Shown: piece after piece, positions 28,859 through 39,302 of the stretch | Numbering within the stretch: position 1 is the stretch's first letter | How the letters are laid out: every line of letters begins with the position of its first letter | Source: a bacterium | GTDB lineage: Bacteria > Cyanobacteriota > Vampirovibrionia > Obscuribacterales > Obscuribacteraceae | Length of the DNA stretch: 64,000 nucleotides | Assembly: GCA_016124935.1 (NCBI GenBank) | Contig: WGMS01000012.1 | Span: 1-64,000, forward strand | Direction: 5' to 3' | Position numbers and translations under genes: made by a program | Notes under the pieces: generated by a model | Told to the model about the DNA's origin: nothing | Databases searched by the model: none | What the model saw: only the letters and a program-made list of their open reading frames with translations

Positions 28859-29560
28859 CTATCTGGAAGAGTCTTCTTCGCGCAGGACATAACCTTCGCC
28901 CCGGACGGTCTGGATGAGGCGTTTCTGATTGCCGTCTTCCAGTTTGGAGCGCAGATAACGGATATAGACCTCGATTACGTTCGATTCTCCGATAAAATCA
29001 TAGCCCCAGACTTTGTCGAAGATGAACTCCCGGGAGAGTACCTGTTCGGGGTATTGCATGAAAAGTCTGAGCAGGTCGAATTCTTTGGCTCTGAGATCGA
29101 GCTGACGTTCGCCACGTTTGACCACACGGTTGAGCTGGTCCATCCAGAGGTCGGCATAGGTGAGGATGCCTTCCTGGGGTTTGCGGCGCATTACTGCCCG
29201 GATTCGAGCCAGCAGCTCTTCGGTGGCGAAAGGTTTGGTGAGATAGTCGTCGGCACCGCTGTCGAGACCGACAACTCTGTCCTGGACGCCATCTTTGGCG
29301 GTAAGCATGATCACGGGCACTTTGGACATCTGTCTGAGACGCTTGCAGACCTCGACTCCGTCGAGACCGGGGAGCATCACATCGAGGAGTACTAGGTCGG
29401 GCTGGTCTTTTTTGAAAAGGTCTAGTCCCTGGTTCCCTTCATGAGCTACGGATACTTGATATCCCTCATATCCAAGTTCCAGTTCGATTAGACGAGCGAT
29501 ATTCACATCGTCCTCAATAATCAGAATCTTTAGCGAATTCGCATCATTTCCTGTTGCCAC
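28859..29560 (-). CDS. OmpR/PhoB-family response regulator
   Basis: A 233-residue regulator. Receiver domain (10-125): acidic E16, D17 and D18, phospho-acceptor D60 in LLDVMLPG, T87 and K109. Winged-helix domain (135-230) ends in VRGEGYVLR, with the DNA-recognition helix region ESNVIEVYIRYLRSKL. It closely resembles the essential cyanobacterial/Firmicute OmpR types in overall form, but I would not name it RpaB or WalR. No sensor kinase is adjacent, so the partner lies elsewhere. Start is GTG; no in-frame ATG exists nearby, and the ribosome site is weak. The gene is divergent from the TPR membrane protein across about 330 bases. Confidence 0.92.
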   Translation of the reverse strand: MATGNDANSLKILIIEDDVNIARLIELELGYEGYQVSVAHEGNQGLDLFKKDQPDLVLLDVMLPGLDGVEVCKRLRQMSKVPVIMLTAKDGVQDRVVGLDSGADDYLTKPFATEELLARIRAVMRRKPQEGILTYADLWMDQLNRVVKRGERQLDLRAKEFDLLRLFMQYPEQVLSREFIFDKVWGYDFIGESNVIEVYIRYLRSKLEDGNQKRLIQTVRGEGYVLREEDSSR

Positions 29561-29893
29561 GATTAGCTTTAACCCCCGTTGAATCCGTCATTCTTTCCAG
29601 TGGATTTGTGAGACCGGTTTCATTATGCCCGATTCTCTCCGATGGAGAAGGTCTTAATTACGGTTTACCCGCCATGTTAGTTCATACTCGTTGTTGATAA
29701 CTAGATATCTCTGTATTTCAACATTTATAGGTCATTTCCATATGGACTGCCCATATGACAATTGGCTCCGAGTTATGAACATTAAATCTACCAGGTGTTT
29801 AATGTTTGGGGAAGAGGTTAGACGCCAATAAGTTTTATTTTGTAGCCTAGCTATCAAATTTATTTGCTCAGCGCTTCAGAGTATGTTGAGAGT
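29561..29893 (+). promoter_or_regulatory. Divergent intergenic region with a 9-bp inverted repeat
   Basis: No gene is seen here. It holds a perfect inverted repeat AACATTAAA (29778-29786) / TTTAATGTT (29798-29806) with an 11-base spacer, and a pair of CCATATG words 7 bases apart near 29740. The repeat is about 90 bases before the TPR gene and is a candidate operator. A smaller repeat, TTCTC...GAGAA, lies near 29635. Confidence 0.45.
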
Positions 29894-31606
29894 ATGGTGG
29901 AAATTTTGCCTGACGCCGGCACCGATAATAAAAAATGGGAGTACGGGTTTCGAGAATTCAAGATTGACCCTCAGGCGATCACCATGTTCGCGCTCAAGTC
30001 GGCGGTGGTGGTGGCCACGGTCCTGGCGATACCAGATGCAGTAGCGCTTATTCCATCGGTTTCGACCATCACTTCCTGGATCCTCAAGCTTGTCGCCTGC
30101 TGGACCACGGCGCTTATCGCCTGGTTCCTCTTTGCCCTGGGGCTCATGCAGGTGGTTCGTTTTGTGGCTGGCGGTATTTATGCAGGCGATGACGGCATCC
30201 GGATGTGGCGTTTCGGGAGGCTCATCCCTTATGAGGCCATCGATGCCATCGCTCTGGAGCCGGAGTTTCTTTTCACCGCGATTTTCTCTTATGACCAGGT
30301 CATTCACCGCCTTACCATCTACAAGCGACTGACCGCCGGCTCCTCTGTTTTGAAGAAGCTGCATCTGCCTCTTTCTATCCCGCTCTATGTCCCTTCTTAT
30401 CTGTTTAAAAAAGCCGATTTCCTTGCCCTCAGTCGTCTTCTGGTAGAGAAAAAATATGGCTATACTCCCGGCGATTTCAGCTATCTGAGCTTCCCTGGCG
30501 AGAATTACGAGGCGGTCAGGCGCAGTTATCGCTTTGTCAGTGGGCAGAGGTTCTTTCTATCGCTTCTCATAGGCTTGGGCGTATCGCTTTTTTTAGTCCG
30601 CAAAGCCTGTGTGCTCTATGCCTATAACGAGGGTTTGCGCGAGTTCCGCCAGTATCGCTTTGCCGATGCCGGCAAGTCCTTCGCTTTTTCTCTCGGTCTC
30701 GATCCTACCTTCGCGCCTGCCTGGCATGGCATCGCCGGCGCCCAATTCAACCAGGGAGATTTCGAAGGGGCGGCCAGGAGCTGGAGAAAAGCTCTGGATT
30801 GGAAACCCGATTATGTAGAGGCCAAGGTCAGCCTGGCCTATCTCAGCCTTCAGAATAGACAATTCGATAATGCTCAGAAGCTTCTTGAAAGCGCGCTCAA
30901 AATCGACCCATATAATTCCGAAGCGCTCTTGAACAAAGCCGATCTGGAGCTTAGACGCGGCAGAATAAAAGAGAGCGAGAAGCTCTCCAGACTCATTATC
31001 GCCAGAGAAGAAGGCGGTGCCTATCGTCATGTCTACATGGCCAGATGTTTGCTTGCCCAGGCCAGGCTGCAAGAAGGGCTTGCCGCCCAGGGTCTCAAAG
31101 AGATTGTCCATCTGCCCTTTGCCGAAGACAAGCTCCGAGGCGGAGAGAATCTAACTTATCGACTTATGGTAGGCAGCCGGATCTATCTTGCTCTGGGCGA
31201 AAATCAGAAAGCCCTCAAAATGGCCAGGCATGCTCTGAATCGGGTCTGCAATGTCGACACCCTGCTTGTGATGGCCGAGGTGCGCATAAAGACCGGCGAA
31301 TTGAAATTGGCTCGCAATATTCTGGAGCGTTGCCGGGAGCTTATGCCGGAGAATCCCTGGATCTATGTCCTGGCTGCTGAAATAAATCTGGCATCTAATA
31401 ATGAAGAGAACGCCTATACCAATCTGGTCGATGCCCTCAATTGCGGGCCGGTCAAAGACGCCAACTCGTTGGCCCGGGCTGCGGAGCTCTTTCATCGAAT
31501 TCACAAAGACGAGATAGCTCGGCAGGTGATCAAAGAAGTGCTGGCCATAGACAGTGACTATCCACTCTCAAACGAGCTCAAGAAGCTCAGTTCGGGCGGT
31601 TCTTGA
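29894..31606 (+). CDS. Membrane protein with PH-like region and TPR array
   Basis: A ~570-residue protein. Two hydrophobic helices near 40-90 (from residues ~35 and ~65) and one near 220-240 anchor it. Between them lies a soluble, beta-rich stretch that looks like the PH-type segment of membrane proteins. From ~250 to the end at least eight TPR-like helix pairs follow, with typical phrases such as APAWHGIAGAQFNQGDFEGA and EAKVSLAYLSLQNRQFDNA. TPR arrays bind partner proteins. The start is uncertain: ATG 29894 or TTG 29864, neither with a clear ribosome site. Its 3' end overlaps the caspase-like gene by 20 bases. Confidence 0.8.
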   Translation: MVEILPDAGTDNKKWEYGFREFKIDPQAITMFALKSAVVVATVLAIPDAVALIPSVSTITSWILKLVACWTTALIAWFLFALGLMQVVRFVAGGIYAGDDGIRMWRFGRLIPYEAIDAIALEPEFLFTAIFSYDQVIHRLTIYKRLTAGSSVLKKLHLPLSIPLYVPSYLFKKADFLALSRLLVEKKYGYTPGDFSYLSFPGENYEAVRRSYRFVSGQRFFLSLLIGLGVSLFLVRKACVLYAYNEGLREFRQYRFADAGKSFAFSLGLDPTFAPAWHGIAGAQFNQGDFEGAARSWRKALDWKPDYVEAKVSLAYLSLQNRQFDNAQKLLESALKIDPYNSEALLNKADLELRRGRIKESEKLSRLIIAREEGGAYRHVYMARCLLAQARLQEGLAAQGLKEIVHLPFAEDKLRGGENLTYRLMVGSRIYLALGENQKALKMARHALNRVCNVDTLLVMAEVRIKTGELKLARNILERCRELMPENPWIYVLAAEINLASNNEENAYTNLVDALNCGPVKDANSLARAAELFHRIHKDEIARQVIKEVLAIDSDYPLSNELKKLSSGGS

Positions 31607-32828
31607 ACTTGAACCAGAGGTCCGCCTCTTTGCCTGCCGGCACCACTATCGGTTTCACCGGAGGTGTCGGATCATTTTGATAGATTATGGTCGGCGGTTT
31701 GACCGGCGCTTGAACCTGTGTCGGTGTCTGAGTCGGAGTCGGCAGTTGACTGGGCGGCGCCTGAGTTGTGGTGGTGGTCGCCGGTTTATCAATTATCTTT
31801 TTGGGTGGCGGGCTGTCCGGCTTTTTGATGGCCACTTCGTAGACAAAAGGGTGTTTCTTGTCCGCAAAGACTTCCCTGGGGGCTGCCGGTTTGGCTGTCA
31901 GTTTGAGAGGATCGCCTTCCCAGTGGCTGTGCATGACCGGGGTCTGAAAAGCCTGGCGGTCGAAGCGCACTTCGGACTGGACCGAGTCTTTGAGGGTATC
32001 GAATGCTTTGGATAGATCGGTGTCGGCGGCTTCTTTATTTTTCTCCAGCACCTGTATCAGAGAGCGGGTAAAAACGCCGTTCTTATAACGCTTCGATTCC
32101 CAGGAGCGCTGGTTGGCATCGGAAGAGCTGATTACAATCTGACCTTTGCCGGCGATGGCATCGACATCGAAGTTGGTGCTTCTGAAAAGTCCTTTGCCAC
32201 CAGTTTTAGCCGCACCAGAGTTACAGGCGTCGAGAATGAGCACCACCCGGTCGCAATGGGTTCTTTGTTTTATCGTGGGGGCGAGGTCTTCCAGCTTGAT
32301 GCCTGTGGTGAACAGCTCTTCGCGTTTGGTGTCATGGGCGATGAGAAAGTTGTCGCCGCCCACATCTATCTCTTTGGGGCTGCCGTGGGTCGAGGCATAG
32401 ATAACCACCAGGTCGTCGTCGAGGGCTCGCTTGGGCAGCCAGGAGTCCGCCAGGCAGGAGATTATATTGTGCTTGGTCGCGTCTTCGTTCAATAGAAGGA
32501 GCACATGATCTTTGGCGAAATTGCCTTTCTCCACCAGGAATGTGGCGAAGTCCCGGGCGTCCTTTGCCGCATAGCGCAAGGTAGGAATGGATTTGTCCTC
32601 GAATCTATTGACGCCTATGACCACAGCCCATTTGTCTTTGATGGGCCTGACCGAAGCCGCTTTTAAAAGCTTCTTTTTAGCCTCTTCGCTGGGACCCTGA
32701 CCGGAATCTGTCTTGGTTTCCGATTTCGCCGCCCAGGCGCAGTCTGAATAAGTCAGTCCTGTTCCAAGCACCAGAGAGAGGATCGCAAAGGAGGAGAGAC
32801 AAATATTTTCGATACGCAGTTTCTTCAT
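31587..32828 (-). CDS. Exported caspase-family (C14) cysteine protease
   Basis: A 413-residue protein with a signal peptide (1-34, cleavage after Ala-Trp-Ala-Ala). The p20-like domain (~64-310) has the catalytic dyad H148 in YASTHGS and C202 in LDACNSG, and other caspase-fold strands such as WAVVIGVNRFED at 67-78. After the domain comes a Pro/Thr/Gln-rich linker (~330-395) and a short C-terminal tail. The family cuts after basic or acidic residues; specificity cannot be read here. Export makes a role in the envelope or outside more likely than programmed death of the cell itself, but this is inference. It overlaps the TPR gene tail to tail. Confidence 0.9.
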   Translation of the reverse strand: MKKLRIENICLSSFAILSLVLGTGLTYSDCAWAAKSETKTDSGQGPSEEAKKKLLKAASVRPIKDKWAVVIGVNRFEDKSIPTLRYAAKDARDFATFLVEKGNFAKDHVLLLLNEDATKHNIISCLADSWLPKRALDDDLVVIYASTHGSPKEIDVGGDNFLIAHDTKREELFTTGIKLEDLAPTIKQRTHCDRVVLILDACNSGAAKTGGKGLFRSTNFDVDAIAGKGQIVISSSDANQRSWESKRYKNGVFTRSLIQVLEKNKEAADTDLSKAFDTLKDSVQSEVRFDRQAFQTPVMHSHWEGDPLKLTAKPAAPREVFADKKHPFVYEVAIKKPDSPPPKKIIDKPATTTTTQAPPSQLPTPTQTPTQVQAPVKPPTIIYQNDPTPPVKPIVVPAGKEADLWFKFKNRPN

Positions 32829-32982
32829 CGCTTTTACTCTATGGATAAAGCACCCAGCCCCATTGTGTTATTTTGACTATTGCCTATTATGCCAAGAGAT
32901 GACACGAATTGCCTACAGTCGATTTAATCCACCGAGATCAGGAAACATTTAGGAAGAACTTTCGTCAGACGGGCGTTTGATT

Positions 32983-33990
32983 TCAGTCGAGCAGATTATT
33001 GTCCTTCGCCCAATCTATTTCTGCTTTGATCGCTTTGTTCAGAGGGGTTCTCGGTTTGAAGCCGGTCACTTTGGAGAGTTTGTCCACAGAGCAGGTGGTC
33101 TCGGTGGTCAGTTTCTCTACCTGCTCGCTGGATACCGGCGATTTGCCAAAGAGCTCTGCCGCTTTTACGCCCCATTTCACAAGCGGTGCAGGCACCGAGG
33201 GGATCTTTTTCTCAATTTCCAGGCAGGCGGCAATCTCTTCGGCCAGGTCATGCACCGTCACCGGCTCTGGATTGGCGACGTTGAAAACATGAAAACCTTC
33301 CGGCACTCGTTTGAGACAGCCGAGCATGGCCCGGGCTACATCTTTTACATAGATGATGCTTTTGGGGGTATCTCCGGCGCCGATATGCTTGTAGCGCTGG
33401 CTTTTAATCTCTTTGATCATTTTGATCAGGTTGCCCTGATCGCCTTCACCGACCACCAGTGATGGTCGAAGCACGATTATTCTTGGAATTCCCTGGAAGT
33501 TCTTCAAGAAATTCTCCGAGGTCATTTTCGAAACGGCATAGGGGCTTTCTGCTTTGAGGGGCGCCTCTTCGGGCACCGCCGAAAACGGACCCGGTCCGTA
33601 GACCGCCGAGGAGCTGATGAATACTAAAGTATGTACTCCCGTCGCTCTGGCTGCTTCGGCGATGGCCTGGGTGGCTCTGACATTGACCACCTCGTATTCT
33701 TGGTAAGGGGCGTTCGGTCTGTGGGCCAGACCGGCACAATGAATAACAGTCTTGCAGCCCTGGGTCAGGTTGATATGGTCCTGCTCCAGCATCATGGTGA
33801 AATCGGCGTTTTCTATTTCGGCAAGAGCGAAGTCGAAGGCGGTGCCGGCTTTCTCCCGGGCTTCGGTGCGGTCTCTGACCTGGGCGCGAACCACTCCATA
33901 ACTCGAGCCTTGCAGGGCAGCGCAAAACTGACGACCTATCATTCCGGCAGCACCGGTAACAAGCACTCTATTGTTGTTGGCGGATCCCAT
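32983..33990 (-). CDS. NAD-dependent epimerase/dehydratase (extended SDR)
   Basis: A 335-residue extended short-chain dehydrogenase acting on a nucleotide sugar. Rossmann motif TGAAGMIG is at 12-19, the catalytic Ser in SSSAVYG (126-132) and the YxxxK pair is Y151/K155 (YAVSK). Closest in feel to UDP-glucose/GalNAc 4-epimerases, but substrate is not assignable. It is the last gene of a minus-strand group: mutase, glycosyltransferase, epimerase, with gaps of 20 and 24 bases. Confidence 0.9.
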   Translation of the reverse strand: MGSANNNRVLVTGAAGMIGRQFCAALQGSSYGVVRAQVRDRTEAREKAGTAFDFALAEIENADFTMMLEQDHINLTQGCKTVIHCAGLAHRPNAPYQEYEVVNVRATQAIAEAARATGVHTLVFISSSAVYGPGPFSAVPEEAPLKAESPYAVSKMTSENFLKNFQGIPRIIVLRPSLVVGEGDQGNLIKMIKEIKSQRYKHIGAGDTPKSIIYVKDVARAMLGCLKRVPEGFHVFNVANPEPVTVHDLAEEIAACLEIEKKIPSVPAPLVKWGVKAAELFGKSPVSSEQVEKLTTETTCSVDKLSKVTGFKPRTPLNKAIKAEIDWAKDNNLLD

Positions 33991-34014
33991 CTTCTGCTCT
34001 GTTTTTCTAGCGGT

Positions 34015-34998
34015 CTAGCGGTTTTTGGAGTTGGCTAAAGGTTCGGACTCTCTATCCGTCGCTTCGCCCGGCGGTCGAGAATCAACTTTCCCCGGTGGAA
34101 GCTCTTTGCTTGGTCCGAAGAAACCCCGCAATAAGTTTACTAGAATAAACAGGCCAGCGCGGCACCAAATTGCAGCATAAACGAGTAAGTTAACAGGAAG
34201 CCAGTAATTCTTTGCCAAGTGTTTGCGGTAGAAGACCTCCATGCCTTTGTGGAGGTTGATGGTGGTTCCCACCGGGCGCTTGCGGGAGGCTGCCCCGTGG
34301 ATGTGATAGACGACGCTGCCGGGGGTGTAGAAAACTTTCCAGCCGGCCTCTTTCATGCGCCAGCACCAGTCTATATCTTCGCCGAACATGAAGATGTCTT
34401 CATCGAGCAGACCAATCTTGTCAATGACATCTTTGCGGACGATCATGCAAGAGCCCGAGAGGGCGTCGACTTCGATAGTGGCATCGGGGTCGGCGTCGGT
34501 GAGATTGTATTTCGCCAGGCGGGCATTTTTGGGAAAGAGGCGAGATAAATAGGTAAGCCTGTAGAAAGAGGCTTCTAAAGATGGGAAGGAGCGGCGGCAG
34601 GCCAGTTGCAGTGTGCCGTCGGCGTTGAGCACTTTGGGACCGGCGGTGGCGCAATCGGGATGGGCTTCCATGAAGTTGACAAGGTTGGTGATGGCGTTTT
34701 CGGTCACCACCGCGTCCGGATTGAGCAGAAGCACATATTTGCCTCTGGCTGCCGGGATCACTTGATTACAGGCTTTCGAAAAGCCCAGGTTATCCGTGTT
34801 GGCGGTGACGCTTACATAAGGAAAGCGCTCTTTCAGCATCTCCACCGAGCCGTCGCCGGAGTTATTGTCCACCACCAGATGTTCGAAGTTCTCGAAGTCG
34901 CTGTCCAGTTCGCGGATTGAATCCAGACATTTGGCAAGTAAATCCGGCGTTTTCCAGTTGATGATTACTATGGATACAGTGGGATTCGAATTGGTCAT
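34015..34998 (-). CDS. Family 2 glycosyltransferase (rhamnosyltransferase-like)
   Basis: A 327-residue GT-A fold enzyme. N-terminal strand VSIVIINWKTPDLLAKCL (8-25), the VVDNNSGDGS motif at 42-51, NLGFSKACNQ at 70-79, and the metal site in LLLNPDA (90-96) identify the GT2 group that includes dTDP-rhamnosyltransferases. A hydrophobic stretch near 270-292 may attach it to the inner face of the membrane. It lies between the mutase and the epimerase on one transcript and presumably builds a surface polysaccharide with the latter. Confidence 0.92.
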   Translation of the reverse strand: MTNSNPTVSIVIINWKTPDLLAKCLDSIRELDSDFENFEHLVVDNNSGDGSVEMLKERFPYVSVTANTDNLGFSKACNQVIPAARGKYVLLLNPDAVVTENAITNLVNFMEAHPDCATAGPKVLNADGTLQLACRRSFPSLEASFYRLTYLSRLFPKNARLAKYNLTDADPDATIEVDALSGSCMIVRKDVIDKIGLLDEDIFMFGEDIDWCWRMKEAGWKVFYTPGSVVYHIHGAASRKRPVGTTINLHKGMEVFYRKHLAKNYWLPVNLLVYAAIWCRAGLFILVNLLRGFFGPSKELPPGKVDSRPPGEATDRESEPLANSKNR

Positions 34999-35018
34999 AG
35001 ATGCTGGTGCCTCGAAAT

Positions 35019-36578
35019 TCAGACGGTTACGGAGGGTCTGAATTTGCCGAAAGAGTTCTTCAGGGTTTTACTGATCTCGCCGACGGTGGCATACTCTTCT
35101 ACCGCTTTTTCAATGAAAGGCAGCAGATTGTCGCTTTTGTCCGCCGCCTCTTTCAAGGCGCCAAGGGATTTTTCAAGGGCTTCTTGGTCGCGACCGGCTT
35201 TTACCTGTTTGAGGAATTTGATCTGCTCTTCCTCTAGTTTCGGATCGACCCGGTGAATCGGAATAGACTCTTCCTCTTCGTCGACAAAGTCATTGACACC
35301 TACGACTATGCGCTCTTTGCTCTCCACCGCCAGATGGTACTCATAGGCCGAGTTCTGGATCTCTTTTTGAATGAAACCGGCTTCCACCGCTTTGATGGCG
35401 CCGCCGAGCTTTTCTATCTTTTCGATGTATTCGAGTACGGCCTCTTCTATGGCGTCGGTGAGGCTCTCCACATAATAAGAGCCCCCCACCGGATCGACCA
35501 CGCTGGTCACACCGGTTTCGTAGGCGATTATCTGCTGGGTGCGCAGGGCGAGCAGGGCGCTTGCTTCGCTGGGCAGAGAGAGCGCCTCGTCTTTAGAGTT
35601 GGTGTGCAGCGACTGGGTGCCTCCTAAAACGGCAGCCAGAGCCTCGATGGCGGTACGTACCGTGTTGTTGTCGGGTTGCTGCATGGTCAGGCTGGAGCCT
35701 GCGGTCTGGGTGTGGAAGCGTAGAGTCAGGGATTTGTCGCTCCTGGCTCCGAAGCGCTCTTTCATGATTCGAGCCCAGATCCTCCTGGCAGCTCGGAATT
35801 TAGCAATCTCTTCGAAGAAGTTCATCTGGGAGACGAAGAAGAAGCTCAATCTGGGAGCGAAGTCATCCACATCGAGGCCCTTTTCTTGAGCGGCTTTCAC
35901 ATACTCGATGGCGTTGGCGAAAGTAAAAGCCAGCTCCTGAACGGCGGTGGCACCGGCTTCTCTGATGTGATATCCCGAGATAGAGATGGTGTTCCATTTC
36001 TTCATTTCTTTCGAGCAGAACTCGAAGATATCGGTGATCAGCCGCATCGAACCCTGGGGCGGAAAGATGTAGGTGTTGCGCGCTTCGTACTCTTTGAGGA
36101 TGTCATTCTGGATAGTGCCCTGAAGCAGATTAGAGTCCACCCCTTGCTTCTTGCCTACCGCTTTGTACATAGAAAGCAGGATGGCGCTGGTGGCATTGAT
36201 GGTCATCGAGGTCGAGACCTTCGATAGATCTATCTCTTCGAAGAGGCGCTCCATGTCTTTGAGGGTGTCTATTGCAACTCCGGTCCGTCCTACTTCGCCC
36301 TGGGCCATCGGGTCGTCCGAATCGATTCCCATCTGGGTGGGCAGGTCGAAGGCTGTTGACAAGCCGGTCTGGCCGTTTGCTAAGAGATATCTAAATCTTT
36401 TATTTGTTTCTTTTGCGTTACCAAAGCCCGCGTATTGCCTCATGGTCCACACCCGAGAGCGGTACATCGAGGAATAGATGCCCCTGGTATATGGATATTG
36501 GCCGGGCTCCCCGAGTTTTTTCGCGGGGTCGAAGTCCTTCAGATCTTCCGGTTTATATATATATTGTTCAGTTTTCAT
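35019..36578 (-). CDS. Methylmalonyl-CoA mutase large (alpha) subunit, without B12 domain
   Basis: Interconverts methylmalonyl-CoA and succinyl-CoA with coenzyme B12. The 519-residue protein is the TIM-barrel substrate half only; the C-terminal cobalamin-binding domain with DxHxxG is absent and must come from another gene. Matching the family, Y35, M38, R42, Y49 (in RQYAGF), R167 (RNTYIFPP) and H204 (SGYHIREAG) correspond to the Tyr75, Met78, Arg82, Tyr89, Arg207 and His244 residues of the classic enzyme. Tyr at position 49 favours methylmalonyl-CoA over isobutyryl-CoA (which has Phe). It is divergent from the cystathionine beta-synthase gene and followed by sugar genes, an odd combination. 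Confidence 0.88.
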   Translation of the reverse strand: MKTEQYIYKPEDLKDFDPAKKLGEPGQYPYTRGIYSSMYRSRVWTMRQYAGFGNAKETNKRFRYLLANGQTGLSTAFDLPTQMGIDSDDPMAQGEVGRTGVAIDTLKDMERLFEEIDLSKVSTSMTINATSAILLSMYKAVGKKQGVDSNLLQGTIQNDILKEYEARNTYIFPPQGSMRLITDIFEFCSKEMKKWNTISISGYHIREAGATAVQELAFTFANAIEYVKAAQEKGLDVDDFAPRLSFFFVSQMNFFEEIAKFRAARRIWARIMKERFGARSDKSLTLRFHTQTAGSSLTMQQPDNNTVRTAIEALAAVLGGTQSLHTNSKDEALSLPSEASALLALRTQQIIAYETGVTSVVDPVGGSYYVESLTDAIEEAVLEYIEKIEKLGGAIKAVEAGFIQKEIQNSAYEYHLAVESKERIVVGVNDFVDEEEESIPIHRVDPKLEEEQIKFLKQVKAGRDQEALEKSLGALKEAADKSDNLLPFIEKAVEEYATVGEISKTLKNSFGKFRPSVTV

Positions 36579-36592
36579 TCTTAATATAGCCG

Positions 36593-36598
36593 TATAAT
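36593..36598 (+). promoter_or_regulatory. -10 box TATAAT before the cystathionine beta-synthase gene
   Basis: A consensus TATAAT lies 45 bases before the GTG start, in the 64-base gap between two divergent genes. No good -35 box is seen; TTTTCA 15 bases upstream is the best candidate. Confidence 0.4.
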
Positions 36599-36642
36599 GA
36601 CGGGGCTTTCTGCTCAGATATTTTAAGGGAGGTAGCTTCCTC

Positions 36643-38049
36643 GTGAAGTACTACGAGAACATACTTGAAACCATTGGGTCAACACCGCTGGTCAAAATAA
36701 ACAAGCTCAACGAGGGCCTCAAGCCTCTTATTCTTGCAAAGATGGAGGTCTTTAATCCAGGCGGATCCGTTAAGGACCGTCCTGCTATGAAGATGATCGA
36801 GGAAGCCGAGAAGCAGGGTTTGCTCCAGCCCGGTGGCACCATCGTCGAGCCGACCTCCGGCAATACCGGCACCGGACTGGCGCAGCTGGCGGCGGTGAAA
36901 GGCTATAAATGTATTCTCGTGGTCCCGGAAAAAGTCGCTCCGGAAAAGATAAACCTTTTGAAAGCCTACGGCGCAGAAGTGGTGGTGGTGCCTACTGTAG
37001 AGACCAGCTCGCACGAAAGTTACAACTCGGTGGCCAATAAGCTGACCATGGAGATTCCCGGCGCTTTTCAGCCCAATCAGTTCGCCAACCCCAACAATCC
37101 ATTGGCTCACACGCTATCCACCGGGCCCGAAATCTGGGAGCAGACCGGCGGCAAGATAACCCACTTCGTTGCCGGATTGGGAACCGGCGGAACTATTTCC
37201 GGTACCGCCCGTTATCTCAAAGAGAAAAATCCGGATATCAAAGTCATCGGAGCCGATCCCGAAGGCAGCATCTATTCGGGTGATATGGCAAGCTCTTATT
37301 ATGTAGAGGGCATCGGTGAAGATTTCATTCCCAAGAACGTGGACATGAAAATAGTCGACGAAATGGTTCGAGTCAGCGATAAAGAGTCCTTCCAGATGGC
37401 AAGACGCATGGCCCGGGAAGAAGGTTTGTTGGTCGGCGGCTCCTGCGGCACCGCCATGACCGCCGCATTGAAAGTGGCTCAAGGACTGACCGAAGAGGAT
37501 GTGATGGTGGTGCTCCTGCCCGATGGTGGCAGAGGCTATCTGTCTAAGTTCTACTCGGACGACTGGATGAAGTCGCTTGGTTTCATGCCCGCCGAAGCCC
37601 AGGTCTATTACCTGCGTGATTTAGTCGAACGCAAATCGGGACGTGGCAAATATCCCGCCATGATCACCGTCAGTCCCGACGAGCCTGTCAGAAAAGCTAT
37701 AGAGCTCATGGAGAAGCATCAGATAGATCAGCTTCCCGTGGTCGATCACAACGGACGTAATGTCGGCCATATCAACGATGTGGTGGCAATGCAGGTCGTC
37801 TATGAGCGCAAGAATCCGGCCGATGTAAGAGTCGGCGATGTGATGGGCAGACCTTTCCCTCAGCTCGAGATGACCGCAGAGTTAGATCAGCTCTACAAGC
37901 TCTTCCGTCTCGGCAACGCCATGGTCGTGGTCATGGAAGATGACAAAGCCTGTGGTGTGCTCACCCGTTTCGATATCATGTGGCATCTGAGAGAGACGAT
38001 TCATAATGTCTCTGGAAAATCTGAAAAGAAAACAAAAGCAGGAGTTTAA
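36643..38049 (+). CDS. Cystathionine beta-synthase (with two regulatory CBS domains)
   Basis: A 468-residue PLP enzyme that joins homocysteine and serine (or O-acetylserine). The PLP lysine is K44 in GGSVKDRP, the substrate loop is TSGNTGTG (71-78) and the phosphate loop is GLGTGGT (~178-184). The catalytic part (1-320) is followed by two CBS domains (~345-455; [18 protein letters not shown] and VGDVMGRPF), as in eukaryotic-type enzymes, where they bind SAM. Adenosyl-ligand control is therefore likely. Start GTG with GGGAGG upstream. It ends three bases before the next gene, giving a two-gene transsulfuration operon. Confidence 0.93.
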   Translation: MKYYENILETIGSTPLVKINKLNEGLKPLILAKMEVFNPGGSVKDRPAMKMIEEAEKQGLLQPGGTIVEPTSGNTGTGLAQLAAVKGYKCILVVPEKVAPEKINLLKAYGAEVVVVPTVETSSHESYNSVANKLTMEIPGAFQPNQFANPNNPLAHTLSTGPEIWEQTGGKITHFVAGLGTGGTISGTARYLKEKNPDIKVIGADPEGSIYSGDMASSYYVEGIGEDFIPKNVDMKIVDEMVRVSDKESFQMARRMAREEGLLVGGSCGTAMTAALKVAQGLTEEDVMVVLLPDGGRGYLSKFYSDDWMKSLGFMPAEAQVYYLRDLVERKSGRGKYPAMITVSPDEPVRKAIELMEKHQIDQLPVVDHNGRNVGHINDVVAMQVVYERKNPADVRVGDVMGRPFPQLEMTAELDQLYKLFRLGNAMVVVMEDDKACGVLTRFDIMWHLRETIHNVSGKSEKKTKAGV

Positions 38050-39219
<1,170 letters not shown>

Positions 39220-39302
39220 ATTCTGCCGGTGATTCTTTTCTCCTGGCGGGCTCGAAAGATCTGCCTGCCGAGCCTCTGTCGTCCTGATTTCGCATGGAGT
39301 AT

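Noticed and set aside
39249-39274. Terminator after the cystathionine gamma-synthase/lyase gene (GGCTCG/CGAGCC)
   Set aside because: A six-base stem with a 14-base loop and no T-run on either strand.
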